A stretch of 45,693 bases of DNA from JASHPR01 sp963833885 (GTDB lineage Bacteria; Actinomycetota; Actinomycetes; Streptosporangiales; Streptosporangiaceae), in the NCBI GenBank assembly GCA_963833885.1, contig CAWHZU010000018.1, positions 1 through 45,693 on the forward strand, given 5' to 3'. The notes beneath the pieces are model-generated. The model saw only the letters and a program-made list of their open reading frames with translations. It did not search any database and had not been told where the DNA came from. Shown one piece after another: positions 8,434 to 17,155 of the stretch; positions within the stretch are counted from its first letter, which is position 1, and every line of letters starts with the position of its first letter. A program made the position numbers and the translations under genes.

Positions 8434-8453
8434 GGGATCCGTTAACAGATCCC
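8434..8453. promoter_or_regulatory. Inverted repeat in an AT-rich leader, next to the ribosome binding site
   Basis: GGGATC and GATCCC form a perfect 6-bp dyad with an 8-base spacer, ending two bases before the AGGAG (8455-8459) of the Tat-protein gene. The 8280-8464 leader is far more AT-rich than its surroundings (runs such as GAAATTATTTAAAAAC), so it is probably untranslated and holds the promoter. The dyad could be an operator or an RNA hairpin that hides the ribosome binding site. Confidence 0.5.
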
Positions 8454-8464
8454 TAGGAGTCACG

Positions 8465-10273
8465 ATGGACGCAGAGGGCCTCAGGTCCGCGGTCTTTAGC
8501 CGCCGCTCAGCTCTCAAGGCAGGCGCAGCCACCGCCTTCCTCCTCTCCCAGGCCGCATTACTGGAGCAACTGGCCTCCCCGGTCGCGCGGGCGGATTCCG
8601 CGTCGGCGATGTTCCCCGACATCCAGTTCGACCTGGGAGCCTTCATCAACCCGGCAGAGGTACTCAACGACGGAGCCGGGAACGTCACGCTCCAATTCCC
8701 GCCCGTCTACACGCTGTTCCAGCCGGTCCAGCTATCCCGCACGCCCACCCCGAACGACCAGGCCACCCTGGACCAGGCGCTGCGCACGATCGAGGACAGC
8801 TTCCCGGCCAGCCCGGCCGGCGTGCTGATCTTCTCCGTGTCCTACGGCCTGCCGTACTTCAACCGGCTGCCGTCGGCGCTGGTCGCGGCCAATATCCCCA
8901 CCACGCTCGCGGACCCCAGCCGTCCCGTGCTCGTCGAGGCCGTCCCGTTCTCCACCGACGTGGTCGACGGCCTGGTCGGCGGCCCGGGGGCGCTGATCCC
9001 CAACGTCACCAAGGACCGCTTCAACGTCGACGTCGTGATCGAGAGCAACGACCTGCTGTTCGAGTTCCGCAGTGACTCGCTGGCCAACCTGTCCGCGGTC
9101 ACGCTGTGGCTGCAGGGCAGCAACAACCTGAACGGAAGCTTCGTGCCCTCACCGGAGTTCAACGGGCTGCTCAGCTTCCAGCTGCCGCGCATCCAGTTCA
9201 TGCAGGTCGGCCTGCCGCGCGCGATGGCCGAGAACGCCGGCTTCGAGTTCGCCGGGCGGATCAACCCCGACTCCTCGATGGCCATGGGCTTCGTGGACCA
9301 GCAGGTCAATGCCTCCGGGCCGGCGCAGGTCGTCACGTTTGCCGGCAACTCCTCGGCCAAGATGAGCGACGCGATGCCGGGCGACTACTTCGACAACGGC
9401 TCCATCGCCCACTTCTCGCACGACATCCTGGACCTGTACCAGTTCTATAACCTGCCCGGCCAGGACTCGCGGCGGCCGGACGGCGAGCCGTTCACCGAGC
9501 GCTGCCAGTACATGTTCCGCTCCAACCAGCTCGGCACGCCGAGCGGGATACCCGCCAGGGGCAACACCGACCAGTACACCAACGGCGGCGGCCCGGCCTA
9601 CATCAACAACGTGTTCCAGGGCACCGCCTCCGCCGAGGCGGAGGCGCGGGACACTGCGGGCACGTTCACCGCCGCCAACGCCACCGAGAACGCCACGTTC
9701 ACCGGCGAGGGCCGGGTCGGCCACATCGATGCCCTGCAGCGGGTGTCCCGCGCAGCGGACACCACTCCGCTGCACGTCCGCAACGACGGCCCCGGCCTCG
9801 ACCCCATGGACGTGCCCGCGTTTCGCACCTTCCCGGGCCCGGACGGAGTCGAGGTCCCGGCAGGCAGCAAGCAGTTCAAGCTGCAGTTCCTGGTGTTCGT
9901 GCCAACCGCCGACTTCTTCGCTTCGATGCGCACGTCCCAGGCGGCGCAGGACCTGCAGCACGAGTTCCTCGACAACGACGACGACGACCAGGGGCTGGAA
10001 CGGTTCATCACCGCGACGCGGCGGCAGAACTTCCTGGTCCCCCCGCGCCGGCACCGGTCCTTCCCGCTCGTGGAACTCGCCGATCCTGACGCCCGGCCGC
10101 GGGCATCCGCCCGCCGCGCCAGCGCTGCGAAGACGGCTGCCGCGGCAGCACCTGCGCCGAGCGCCAGCCCGTCCCCGTCCGGAGGGAGCCACGGCGACGG
10201 GGGAGGAGGTCATGGCGGAGCGAGTGGCGGTGGCCACGGAGGCGGCGACGGTGGCGGCCACGGTGGCCGGTAG
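8465..10273 (+). CDS. Tat-exported protein with a His/Gly-rich tail, function unknown
   Basis: A 602-residue protein. ATG 8465 has AGGAG five bases upstream; the longer open frame from 8309 runs through the AT-rich leader and lacks coding character. Residues 11-45 form a twin-arginine signal (FSRRSALKAGAATAFLLSQA, then an Ala-rich cleavage region), so it is exported folded. The mature domain contains AMAENAGFEFAGRINPDSSM, GDYFDNGSIAHFSHDILDLY and a long Asp run (LDNDDDDQG). It recalls a family of Tat-dependent proteins distantly like dimeric alpha/beta-barrel (Dyp-type) peroxidases, but I cannot verify haem ligands. The last 30 residues are Gly/His repeats (GGGHGGGDGGGHGG), a plausible metal-binding tail. 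It stands alone, with a terminator hairpin 27 bases after the stop. Confidence 0.7.
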   Translation: MDAEGLRSAVFSRRSALKAGAATAFLLSQAALLEQLASPVARADSASAMFPDIQFDLGAFINPAEVLNDGAGNVTLQFPPVYTLFQPVQLSRTPTPNDQATLDQALRTIEDSFPASPAGVLIFSVSYGLPYFNRLPSALVAANIPTTLADPSRPVLVEAVPFSTDVVDGLVGGPGALIPNVTKDRFNVDVVIESNDLLFEFRSDSLANLSAVTLWLQGSNNLNGSFVPSPEFNGLLSFQLPRIQFMQVGLPRAMAENAGFEFAGRINPDSSMAMGFVDQQVNASGPAQVVTFAGNSSAKMSDAMPGDYFDNGSIAHFSHDILDLYQFYNLPGQDSRRPDGEPFTERCQYMFRSNQLGTPSGIPARGNTDQYTNGGGPAYINNVFQGTASAEAEARDTAGTFTAANATENATFTGEGRVGHIDALQRVSRAADTTPLHVRNDGPGLDPMDVPAFRTFPGPDGVEVPAGSKQFKLQFLVFVPTADFFASMRTSQAAQDLQHEFLDNDDDDQGLERFITATRRQNFLVPPRRHRSFPLVELADPDARPRASARRASAAKTAAAAAPAPSASPSPSGGSHGDGGGGHGGASGGGHGGGDGGGHGGR

Positions 10274-10299
10274 CGTCCAGGCGCGCTGACTCACCTGGT

Positions 10300-10335
10300 G
10301 ACGAGGTGGCGGTCAACGGCGGCCGCCACCTCGTC
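10300..10335 (+). terminator. Hairpin terminator after the Tat-protein gene
   Basis: Thirteen-base arms GACGAGGTGGCGG and CCGCCACCTCGTC with a 10-base loop. There is no T-run, as is common in high-GC actinobacteria. Confidence 0.75.
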
Positions 10336-10481
10336 GCTACTCGGGCCTGCCCCTGCTGCCCCCATGCGGCGTCGTCGTCGTCGGCGCGGTCAGCGGAGGC
10401 AGCCCGGTACGCCGGAGACCGGTTTCAGCGGTTCCGGGCTAACCTGTGACTGCCGCTGACAGCGTTCCGGTGGGAGGCCAG

Positions 10482-11186
10482 GTGCAGTATCGGATCTCGC
10501 GAGTGCTCGCCGGACCCTTCCTGTACACGCTGTGGCGCCCGGAGATCGTCGGGAGCGAGCACATCCCGGCATCCGGCGGCGCCATCCTCGCGTCCAACCA
10601 CCTCTCGATCGTGGACTCGATCTTCCTGCCGCTGATGGTGGACCGGCCGGTCACCTTCGCGGCCAAATCCGAGTACTTCACCGGGACCCGGCCGATCGAC
10701 CGGCTCACCGGCGCTTACCTGCGTTCCACCAAGCAGCTCTCGGTGGACCGGGCCGAGGCCAGGGCCGGGATGGCCATGCTGGAGGCGGCTCTCGGCCTGC
10801 TGCGCCAGGGCGCGCTGTTCGGCATCTATCCCGAGGGGACCAGGTCTCCGGACGGCCGGCTGTACCGGGGCAGGCCCGGCATCGGCTGGCTGGCGCTCAA
10901 CTCGGGCCTGCCGGTGATCCCGGTCGCCATGTCGGGGACGGACCGGGTGCTGCCGCCCGGGCACAAGGTGCCCCGGGTAGCAAAGATCAAGATCCGGGTT
11001 GGCGAGCCGCTGACCTTCGAATCCGCGCGGACCCTGCCGTCAGCCTCGCGGCAGCGGCGCGCGATCACCGACGAGGTCATGAACGCCATCCAGGCCCTGT
11101 CCGGCCAGGACTACGTGGCGATGTACGCGTCCGTGCGCAAGGAGGAACTCGCCGCGCAGCGCAACGGGGCGGGCCCGGGACGGTAG
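10482..11186 (+). CDS. 1-acyl-sn-glycerol-3-phosphate acyltransferase (PlsC family)
   Basis: A membrane-associated glycerolipid acyltransferase of about 234 residues that would acylate lysophosphatidic acid in phospholipid synthesis. The catalytic HX4D motif is NHLSIVDS and the substrate motif is YPEGTRSPDG; the region VIPVAMSGTDRVLPPG is also typical. The GTG at 10482 is preferred because GGGAGG lies at 10472-10477; an in-frame GTG at 10446 has no visible ribosome site. C-terminal residues are basic. No adjacent lipid genes. The exact acyl acceptor is not determined by sequence. Confidence 0.88.
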   Translation: MQYRISRVLAGPFLYTLWRPEIVGSEHIPASGGAILASNHLSIVDSIFLPLMVDRPVTFAAKSEYFTGTRPIDRLTGAYLRSTKQLSVDRAEARAGMAMLEAALGLLRQGALFGIYPEGTRSPDGRLYRGRPGIGWLALNSGLPVIPVAMSGTDRVLPPGHKVPRVAKIKIRVGEPLTFESARTLPSASRQRRAITDEVMNAIQALSGQDYVAMYASVRKEELAAQRNGAGPGR

Positions 11187-11210
11187 CCCGGCGCCACCCG
11201 GGGGTCAGTC

Positions 11211-13304
11211 CTAGGAGCGGGGCCAGTCCTTCGAATCGGGCCAGTCCTTCGAATCCGGCCAGTCCTTCGAATCCGGCCAGTCCTCGGGACCGGCCGAGGG
11301 CTGCCCGGACTCTGGCTCGGCCGGCTCGGGCGCTGGCCCGCGCGAAGGAACGGACGGGAATGTGTCGAACGTCTCCGTGTTCGCTCCCGGGTTCCAGACG
11401 TAGATCGGCCTGATGCCGGGCTCGGCAGCATCGGCGGCGCCCACGGCGCCGTCGGCCTTCCCGTTCTCGGCGGCGGGCGCCGCGCTGGCCGCGGCCCGGG
11501 TCCAGAGCGACTCGGCGGGGGCCGCCGCCGGCGCGGGCAGTGGGACCGGCGCGCGCCTGGGTAGCGCCGGAGGCGGGCTGGCCGCCCACGGAAGCTCGGT
11601 GTCCGGCTGGGGCGCCGGCTCCCACGGCGGGGTTCCCGACACCTTGGGCGGCCGTGCCGCCGCCCGCCTGGACGGAGCCAGCGGGGACCTCAAGAAGCGC
11701 CGGGCCGCCTCCTCTGGAGGTGCCTGCTGGCCGTTGTCGCCGAACGCGCCGTAGCCTCTCCCGTTGCCGCTGGCACGGCCCGGGGCGCCGGCCGCGGCCG
11801 GCGGCACGGCGCCGACCGGCTGCTGGGGGCCGCTGACGTTCTCCGCCTGTGGCGGCACCGCGGCGAAGTACTGCGCCATCGGATCCGGCTGGCTGTCACT
11901 GTTCTGCGCGGCGTATGGCGCCCGCGCGATCGGCTCGTGCTGGAGGCGGTCCGCCTCCTTGGCCTTGCGGCGGCGCAGGCGCAGCAGCGCATAGAGGATG
12001 ATCGGCACGAGCAGCACCAGGAGCACGGCACCGGAGATGAGCCCGTCCCGCTTGATCTTCGGCGCCAGGGCCTGGCTGATGAACGGCACCGACGGCGCCC
12101 CCGGCTGGGTGCGGGAAACGGCCCCGGCGTCGGCACGGGTCAGGCCGTGCCCGGCGATCGACTTGGCCGCGGCCAGCGCCCTTGCGGCATCGGCGGTGCC
12201 ATGGCCGGAGCCGTCGGACATGCCGTTCGCGGGCCGGAACACCGTGCTGGTGGTCAATGCCTGGCTGATCTGAGCGGGCGTGAGCTCCGGGTACTCGGAC
12301 TTGATCAGCGCCGCCATGCCGGTGATGATCGCGCTGGCCGCGCTGGTGCTGCTCACCGCGGTATAGCCGGTTGGGGTGGCCGCGGTCATGCCGCTGCCGG
12401 CCGCGGTCAGCGCGACGTAGGACTGGTGGCTGGAGAACGCTGCCTTTGTGAAGCTGCTGTTGAACGCGCCGACGGAGATCACGCCGGGGTAGCTGGCGGG
12501 GAAGTTCGGGTCGTCGGTTCCGGCCCCGTTGTCGCCGCCGGGCGCGACGAGCACCACGCCCTTGCTGAGCGCGTAGGCGACGGCGGACTTCTCGGCCGCG
12601 CTCCCGCCCGCCGCGGTCTGCTGGGCTGCCTCGAGCGGGGTCACGGGCGCGTTGGGCGCGGGCGCCGGGGTCGGGGTGGCCACCAGGTTGTTGACGGACT
12701 GGCCCGGGTCCAGCGGCAGGTCGATCACCTGGGCGCCGTTGCTCACGGCGTACCTGATTCCCGCGGCGATCGCGCCGGGCAGGCCGGAAACGGCGGTGGA
12801 GTCCTCGAGCAGCGGGTCCCCGGCGTCCAGGGCGACCCGCACCGACAGCAGCTTGGCAGCGGGAGCAACGCCCAGGACCCCGTCGGCGTCGCCCGAGCCG
12901 TGCCCGTGGCCGACGATCAGGCTCGCCATGGCGGTGCCGTGGATCCCGTAGAACTGGCTGCCCAGCTTCTCGCCCGAGTTCGTATAGTCCGGACCGGGGA
13001 GCACCGACCCGGCGAGGTCGGGCTGCTGCGGGTCCACGCCGGTGTCCAGCAGCGCGATCGTCACGCCCGCGCCCTGAGTAGCCTGCTGCGCCTGCGTGAC
13101 GTGCAGGGCACTGAGCCACCATTCGTTCTGGCGGACCTGGTCGGCTTGCCGGGCGTGCTCGGCTGCGGCCGGAACGACGCTAAACGCAGTCCACGCAACT
13201 GCCAGGCCAATGGCGGTCGCCAAGATCACCGGTCGGGGGAACCTGAGCGACACTCCATCTGCCTTCCGTGCGGCTACCCACGCATTCTGCCATCTTGGAG
13301 CCAA
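11211..13304 (-). CDS. Subtilisin-like membrane serine protease (mycosin-like) with a long cytoplasmic tail
   Basis: A 697-residue S8 protease. An N-terminal hydrophobic segment (28-48) acts as signal. The catalytic domain has Asp87 (LLDTGVD), His122 (IHGTAMA) and Ser321 (SSTSAAS). A transmembrane helix at 421-442 (ISGAVLLVLLVPIILYALL) is followed by LRLRRRKAK and a roughly 250-residue Pro/Ala-rich tail predicted to be cytoplasmic. The signal-protease-TM layout is that of ESX-associated mycosins, but no type VII secretion gene is nearby. Oddities: the usual GTSxAxP is STSAASA, the oxyanion Asn region reads APGGDNG, and the tail ends in four DSKDWP hexapeptides. The triad is present, so activity is likely though the altered flanks leave some doubt. 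Confidence 0.85.
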   Translation of the reverse strand: MAPRWQNAWVAARKADGVSLRFPRPVILATAIGLAVAWTAFSVVPAAAEHARQADQVRQNEWWLSALHVTQAQQATQGAGVTIALLDTGVDPQQPDLAGSVLPGPDYTNSGEKLGSQFYGIHGTAMASLIVGHGHGSGDADGVLGVAPAAKLLSVRVALDAGDPLLEDSTAVSGLPGAIAAGIRYAVSNGAQVIDLPLDPGQSVNNLVATPTPAPAPNAPVTPLEAAQQTAAGGSAAEKSAVAYALSKGVVLVAPGGDNGAGTDDPNFPASYPGVISVGAFNSSFTKAAFSSHQSYVALTAAGSGMTAATPTGYTAVSSTSAASAIITGMAALIKSEYPELTPAQISQALTTSTVFRPANGMSDGSGHGTADAARALAAAKSIAGHGLTRADAGAVSRTQPGAPSVPFISQALAPKIKRDGLISGAVLLVLLVPIILYALLRLRRRKAKEADRLQHEPIARAPYAAQNSDSQPDPMAQYFAAVPPQAENVSGPQQPVGAVPPAAAGAPGRASGNGRGYGAFGDNGQQAPPEEAARRFLRSPLAPSRRAAARPPKVSGTPPWEPAPQPDTELPWAASPPPALPRRAPVPLPAPAAAPAESLWTRAAASAAPAAENGKADGAVGAADAAEPGIRPIYVWNPGANTETFDTFPSVPSRGPAPEPAEPESGQPSAGPEDWPDSKDWPDSKDWPDSKDWPRS
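11218..11290 (-). repeat. 18-bp tandem repeat encoding DSKDWP at the protease C-terminus
   Basis: Nearly identical 18-bp units (core GGCCAGTCCTTCGAATC on the plus strand) encode DSKDWP three to four times just before the stop codon. The repeated acidic/aromatic peptide could be a binding tag; the high DNA identity suggests recent slippage. Confidence 0.85.
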
Positions 13305-13343
13305 TTACGTACGGTCTGTGCAGATCCGACGGGGGGCCGTAAA

Positions 13344-13355
13344 CCCCCTAGGGGG
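13344..13355. repeat. Perfect 12-bp palindrome between the protease and the DUF62 gene
   Basis: CCCCCTAGGGGG lies in the 78-bp gap downstream of the SAM hydrolase stop and upstream of the protease start. With no loop it cannot be an intrinsic terminator; a protein site upstream of the protease is possible. Confidence 0.4.
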
Positions 13356-13382
13356 CCCAGGCCGCGCAGCCAGCAGATCTGC

Positions 13383-14237
13383 TCAGGACGCGTGCGGCGC
13401 CGACAGCCGAACGTGCGCGCCGGGCGGCAGGCCAAGCTGCTGCGCGGCGTCGCCCGCGTTGACGGCCAGCGAGATCAGCCCGGCGCTGTCGGTGAACGCG
13501 ACGATCTCGCCGGGCGCCACCGCCGCGAACGTCTCCAGGAACGGCACGGTGAGCTGGCGCCTGCCCGCCCTGACCACCAGCGGCGAGCCGAATCCGACGC
13601 CGAGCGCCCCGACATCGGCCGCGACGATCGACAGCTGAACGTTGCCGAACCGGTCGACGGACATGACCTCGCCCTCGGCCTCGCCGTCGCGCACCCTGCT
13701 GGTCGGCGAGGGCAGCGTCACCAGCTCGGCGAGGTCGATCTCGTCGCCGGCCGAAGAAATGTCCTGGCCCGCCGCCAGGTGCGCGGCCACCGGCATGAAG
13801 ATGTCGCGCCCGTGGAACGTGGGTGACACCGGATGCAGCCACAGGTCGCCGTTGGTGAGCTGGAAGGCCTGCTCGGCGCCGCCCTTGACGTCAACAGCCC
13901 AGGACAGCAGGCCGTTGTCCGGCCCGACCAGGATGCTGTCACCGGCCTTGACCGCAACGCCGCGGCGGGCGGTGCCGACCCCGGGGTCGACGACGGCCAC
14001 GTGCACCGCCGGGGGCAGGTACGGGATGGTCTGGGCGAGCACCGCGGCACCGCGGCGCACGTCGCCTGGCTGGACCAGGTGCGTGATGTCAATAATCCGG
14101 GCGCCGGGGGCGATCCGGGCTGCTACGCCGTGGCATGCGGCGACGAACCCGTCCTCCAGGCCGTAGTCCGTTATGAACGTAAGGGAATCAAAGGAAGCCA
14201 CGAAGGGTGAGCGTACGACGCCGGAGCCGTGACGCAT
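13383..14237 (-). CDS. SAM hydroxide adenosyltransferase (DUF62 / fluorinase-like fold)
   Basis: A cytoplasmic enzyme that splits S-adenosylmethionine with water to adenosine and methionine. Family motifs are in order: FITDYGLEDGFV at the N-terminus, VVDPGVGTARRGVAV, VGPDNGLLSWA, FHGRDIFMPVAAHLA and VDRFGNVQLSI in the C-terminal domain. The fluorinase-specific loop is not seen, so the hydroxide version is the sensible call. The first Met is at 14237; a GTG at 14201, just before the first strand, is an alternative start, and neither has a strong ribosome site. It is divergent from DUF3263, 46 bases apart. Its physiological role is unclear; SAM turnover is a guess. Confidence 0.88.
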   Translation of the reverse strand: MRHGSGVVRSPFVASFDSLTFITDYGLEDGFVAACHGVAARIAPGARIIDITHLVQPGDVRRGAAVLAQTIPYLPPAVHVAVVDPGVGTARRGVAVKAGDSILVGPDNGLLSWAVDVKGGAEQAFQLTNGDLWLHPVSPTFHGRDIFMPVAAHLAAGQDISSAGDEIDLAELVTLPSPTSRVRDGEAEGEVMSVDRFGNVQLSIVAADVGALGVGFGSPLVVRAGRRQLTVPFLETFAAVAPGEIVAFTDSAGLISLAVNAGDAAQQLGLPPGAHVRLSAPHAS

Positions 14238-14283
14238 AGAGGCCGCCTACGATGGAGTTCTTTACTGAGGTGTTGGAGGCCGG

Positions 14284-14526
14284 ATGGCTGGGCTATCTGA
14301 GCTCGACAAGCGGATCCTGGCCTTCGAGCAGAGCTGGTGGCAGTTCCCTGGCGCGAAGGAGCGGGAGATCCTCGAGGTGTTCGGTATGCCGGTGACCCGG
14401 TACTACCAGCTGCTGAACACGCTGATCGACCGGCCGGAGGCGAGCGAGTTCGATCCGGTGCTCGTCGCCCGGCTGCGCAGGCAGCGCAGCCGCAGGCACG
14501 GCATACGGTCGGCGCGCCCGGAGTGA
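14284..14526 (+). CDS. DUF3263 small protein
   Basis: An 80-residue actinobacterial protein with the family signature LDKRILAFEQSWWQFPGAKE, then a helix-turn-helix-like segment ILEVFGMPVTRYYQLLNTLI and a basic C-terminus (RLRRQRSRRHG). Such proteins may bind DNA, but no function is established that I know of. TTGGAGG upstream gives a good ribosome site. Its stop overlaps the otsB GTG by the GTGA arrangement, so the two genes are translationally coupled. Confidence 0.9.
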   Translation: MAGLSELDKRILAFEQSWWQFPGAKEREILEVFGMPVTRYYQLLNTLIDRPEASEFDPVLVARLRRQRSRRHGIRSARPE

Positions 14527-15353
14527 CGCCGGGCCTGCCCTCGCCGCGGACCGAGGCCGGGAAGGCTGGCCTCACCGCGCTGCTGCGCACCCCTTCGCGG
14601 GCGCTGATCGCCCTGGACTTCGACGGCACGCTGTCACCGATCGTTGACGACCCGGCGGCTGCGCGCGCGCAGCCCGGCGCGGTGGGCGCCCTGCGCAGGC
14701 TGTCCCGGCTGGCCGGGACCGTGGCCGTGATCACGGGCCGGGCGGCGCCGGCCGCGGTCGAGCTCGGCGGCCTCGACCAGGTTCCCGGCCTCCTCGTTCT
14801 CGGCCAGTACGGCAGGCAGCGCTGGGAGTCGGGCACGCTAACCTCGCCGCCGGTCCCGCCCGGGGTCGCGGCGGCCAGGCAGCAGCTGCCCGGGGTCCTG
14901 AGTGCCGCGGGCGCGCCCGGCGGCATCTGGACCGAGGACAAGGGCGACGCGCTCGCCGTGCACACCCGCCGCGCCGCCGAGCCGCAGCAGGTCCTGGAGC
15001 GGCTCCGCGGCCCGCTGGCCGATCTAGCCGAGCGGACCGGCCTCGCGGTGGAGCCGGGCCGGATGGTGATCGAGCTGCGCCCGCCGGGGTCGGACAAGGG
15101 CCAGGCGCTCGAGACGCTGGCCAGGGCGCGCTCGGCAGCGGCGGTCATGTACTGCGGAGACGACCTGGGTGACGAGCCGGCCTTCCGTGCCGTCGCGGAG
15201 CTGCGCGGCGAAGGGCTTCCCGGCCTGGCCGTCTGCAGTGGCTCAACCGAGGTGAGCAGCGTGGCCGAGCTGGCCGATCTCGTGGTGGACGGCCCGGACG
15301 GCGTTGTCGCGCTGCTCGACGCGCTCGCCGCCGCGATGTCGCACGACTCCTGA
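14523..15353 (+). CDS. otsB: Trehalose-6-phosphate phosphatase
   Basis: A 276-residue HAD phosphatase that removes phosphate from trehalose-6-phosphate, the second step of OtsAB trehalose synthesis. HAD motif I is LDFDGTLSPIVDDP, motif II lies in VAVITGR, and motif III/IV is MYCGDDLGDEPAF. GTG 14523 overlaps the DUF3263 stop by four bases. The gene faces otsA tail to tail with a 62-base gap, so the two trehalose genes are co-located but not co-transcribed. Trehalose serves as osmolyte and stress protectant in actinomycetes. Confidence 0.93.
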   Translation: MTPGLPSPRTEAGKAGLTALLRTPSRALIALDFDGTLSPIVDDPAAARAQPGAVGALRRLSRLAGTVAVITGRAAPAAVELGGLDQVPGLLVLGQYGRQRWESGTLTSPPVPPGVAAARQQLPGVLSAAGAPGGIWTEDKGDALAVHTRRAAEPQQVLERLRGPLADLAERTGLAVEPGRMVIELRPPGSDKGQALETLARARSAAAVMYCGDDLGDEPAFRAVAELRGEGLPGLAVCSGSTEVSSVAELADLVVDGPDGVVALLDALAAAMSHDS

Positions 15354-15415
15354 CCGGCCCGCGCCCGCGGCCCCTTGCCGATGTACCGATGGCCCGTCTA
15401 GAAGGTGCCGGAACG

Positions 15416-16915
15416 TTAATCCACGGGCCGGTCGGCTAACCGGTCCAGCGCGGCCAGCTGGTCGGCGAACCAGCGGGTGGGCGGCAGGGCGGCCGCGGCT
15501 TGGGCGAGTGATCCCGCCCGGCGTTCGCGTTCCGGCCCGTTCATCATGAGTGCGCCGTGCAGAGCTTCGGCCGTCCCGGACACGTCAAAGGGGTTGATCA
15601 GCAGGGCGTCGGCGCCAAGCTCGTCCGCGGCTCCGGCCTCGCGGGAGAGCACGAGCGCGCAGCCGCGCTCGGACAGGATCGGGCCCTCCTTGGCGACGAG
15701 GTTCATGCCGTCGCGGATCGGGTTGACCAGGAGCACGTCGGCCAGCCGGTACGCGGCGAGCGACCGCGCGTAGTCGTCGTCAACGTGCAGGACCAGCGGG
15801 TTCCAGGCCTCCGTGCCGAACTCCTCGGAGATCTCGCCGGCCAGCCGCTGCACACTGGCCGTGTACTCGCGGTACTCCGGCAGGTCATGCCGGGACGGGT
15901 AGGCGAAGGCCAGATGGACGACCCGCCCGTGCCACTCCGGGTGCGTGGTCAGCAGCTCGCGGTAGGCGGCGAGCCCGCGGACGATGTTCTTGGACAGCTC
16001 GGTGCGGTCGACCCGGACGATCAGCTTCCGGCCGTCGGCCGCCTCGGCCAGGGCCGCCTCCCTGGCCCGCACGTCCGGCTCGGACGCCCGGCTGATCAGG
16101 CCGTCGGCGTCCACGCCCAGCGGGTGCACCCCGACCCCGGTGCAGTGGCCCTGATAGGTCACCTGCTGCCGGGCGCGGTCCACGTGCGCGCCCGCCGTCC
16201 CGAGGACCGCCTCGCAGCAGTCGAGGAACGCATCGGCCCACCGCTGGGAGAGAAACCCGGCGTGGTCTGCGCCGAGCACGCCCTCCAGAACCTCGCGGCC
16301 GACGTCGTCGGGCAGCATCCGGTAGTAATCCGGCGGTGCCCACGGGGTGTGCGAGAAGTGGGCGATCCTGACGTCCGGGCGCAGGTCGGAGAGCATCCGC
16401 GGGACCAGGCTCAGGTGGTAGTCCTGCACCGCCGCCCGAACCGGCTCGCCGTCCGGTGACCGCGGGCCCGCCTCGTCCGCCAGGGCCTCGGCGAACTCCC
16501 GGTTGTAGGTGCGGAAGGATTCCCACTCGCGCTCGAACGCGATCCCGAAATGCGGCTGGTTCGGCGTGTCATAGAGCATGTGGTGCACGAACCACAGCGT
16601 GGAGTTCGCCACCGAGTTGTACGCCCGGTGAAAGATCGTCGGCGGGATGTCGAGCATGCGCACGCCCGAGCCGCCCGGCGTCCCGTCCAGGCCGAGGCAG
16701 CCCCCCTCGGCCGCCCGTGCTGCGGCCCGGTCGGCGTCGCTGAGCGCGGCGCAGACCCACAGCGAGTTCGGGTGATCGGCGACGGAGGATAGCCCGGACA
16801 CCAGCCCGCCGCCGCCGCGCATGGCCGACAGCTCCCCGTCGTCACTCAGCCTGAACGACACCGGCCCCCGGTTGGATGCGATGAGTACCCGCGCGTCGGC
16901 TGATCTTGCGCCCAT
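15416..16915 (-). CDS. otsA: Trehalose-6-phosphate synthase (GT20)
   Basis: A 499-residue retaining glycosyltransferase that joins a nucleotide-glucose to glucose-6-phosphate. The N-terminal SNRGPVSF loop and GGGGLVSGL are as in actinobacterial OtsA. RVDRTELSKNIVRGLAAY holds the donor-phosphate contacts, and NPIRDGMNLVAKE with SREAGAADELG forms the nucleotide-sugar site. Full length. Convergent with otsB; its promoter must lie in 16916-17155, back to back with the SAM riboswitch transcript. Confidence 0.93.
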   Translation of the reverse strand: MGARSADARVLIASNRGPVSFRLSDDGELSAMRGGGGLVSGLSSVADHPNSLWVCAALSDADRAAARAAEGGCLGLDGTPGGSGVRMLDIPPTIFHRAYNSVANSTLWFVHHMLYDTPNQPHFGIAFEREWESFRTYNREFAEALADEAGPRSPDGEPVRAAVQDYHLSLVPRMLSDLRPDVRIAHFSHTPWAPPDYYRMLPDDVGREVLEGVLGADHAGFLSQRWADAFLDCCEAVLGTAGAHVDRARQQVTYQGHCTGVGVHPLGVDADGLISRASEPDVRAREAALAEAADGRKLIVRVDRTELSKNIVRGLAAYRELLTTHPEWHGRVVHLAFAYPSRHDLPEYREYTASVQRLAGEISEEFGTEAWNPLVLHVDDDYARSLAAYRLADVLLVNPIRDGMNLVAKEGPILSERGCALVLSREAGAADELGADALLINPFDVSGTAEALHGALMMNGPERERRAGSLAQAAAALPPTRWFADQLAALDRLADRPVD

Positions 16916-17155
16916 GGCCGGAGGCTATCTGGCGGGCATCCGGATGGCCGGCACCGGCCGGGCCCCGCGTGTCCCGCAGGCGCCGGCCGGCTGCATCGCG
17001 GTCAAATCGAGGTGCGCCGGCCACAACAGGATCAGCAGTCCCAGCAGGGAATCTCTCATCCAGGCCACGGCGCAGCGCCGTGGTAGGTTGACGTATGTCC
17101 GCCCCCGGCCCAGCTCAGGGAGCTGTGACCGGCCGGACCAAAACTGAATAGTTCG
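16916..17155. other. Divergent promoter region between otsA and the SAM-riboswitch operon
   Basis: A 240-base non-coding stretch. It must contain the otsA promoter and the start of the thrC-like leader. I see possible promoter-like hexamers (TTGACG near 17088) but none convincing enough to call, and no small gene. Confidence 0.5.

Noticed and set aside
8309..8464. N-terminal extension of the Tat protein
   Set aside because: The stretch is AT-rich, lacks coding bias and would bury the twin-arginine signal. ATG 8465 has a good ribosome site.
11937..13826. 629-residue plus-strand frame
   Set aside because: Antisense to the subtilase and the SAM hydrolase, both with complete catalytic motifs.
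13383..14237. Possible fluorinase or chlorinase
   Set aside because: The general fold motifs are shared, but I see no fluorinase-specific loop and no halometabolite genes; the hydroxide enzyme is far more common.
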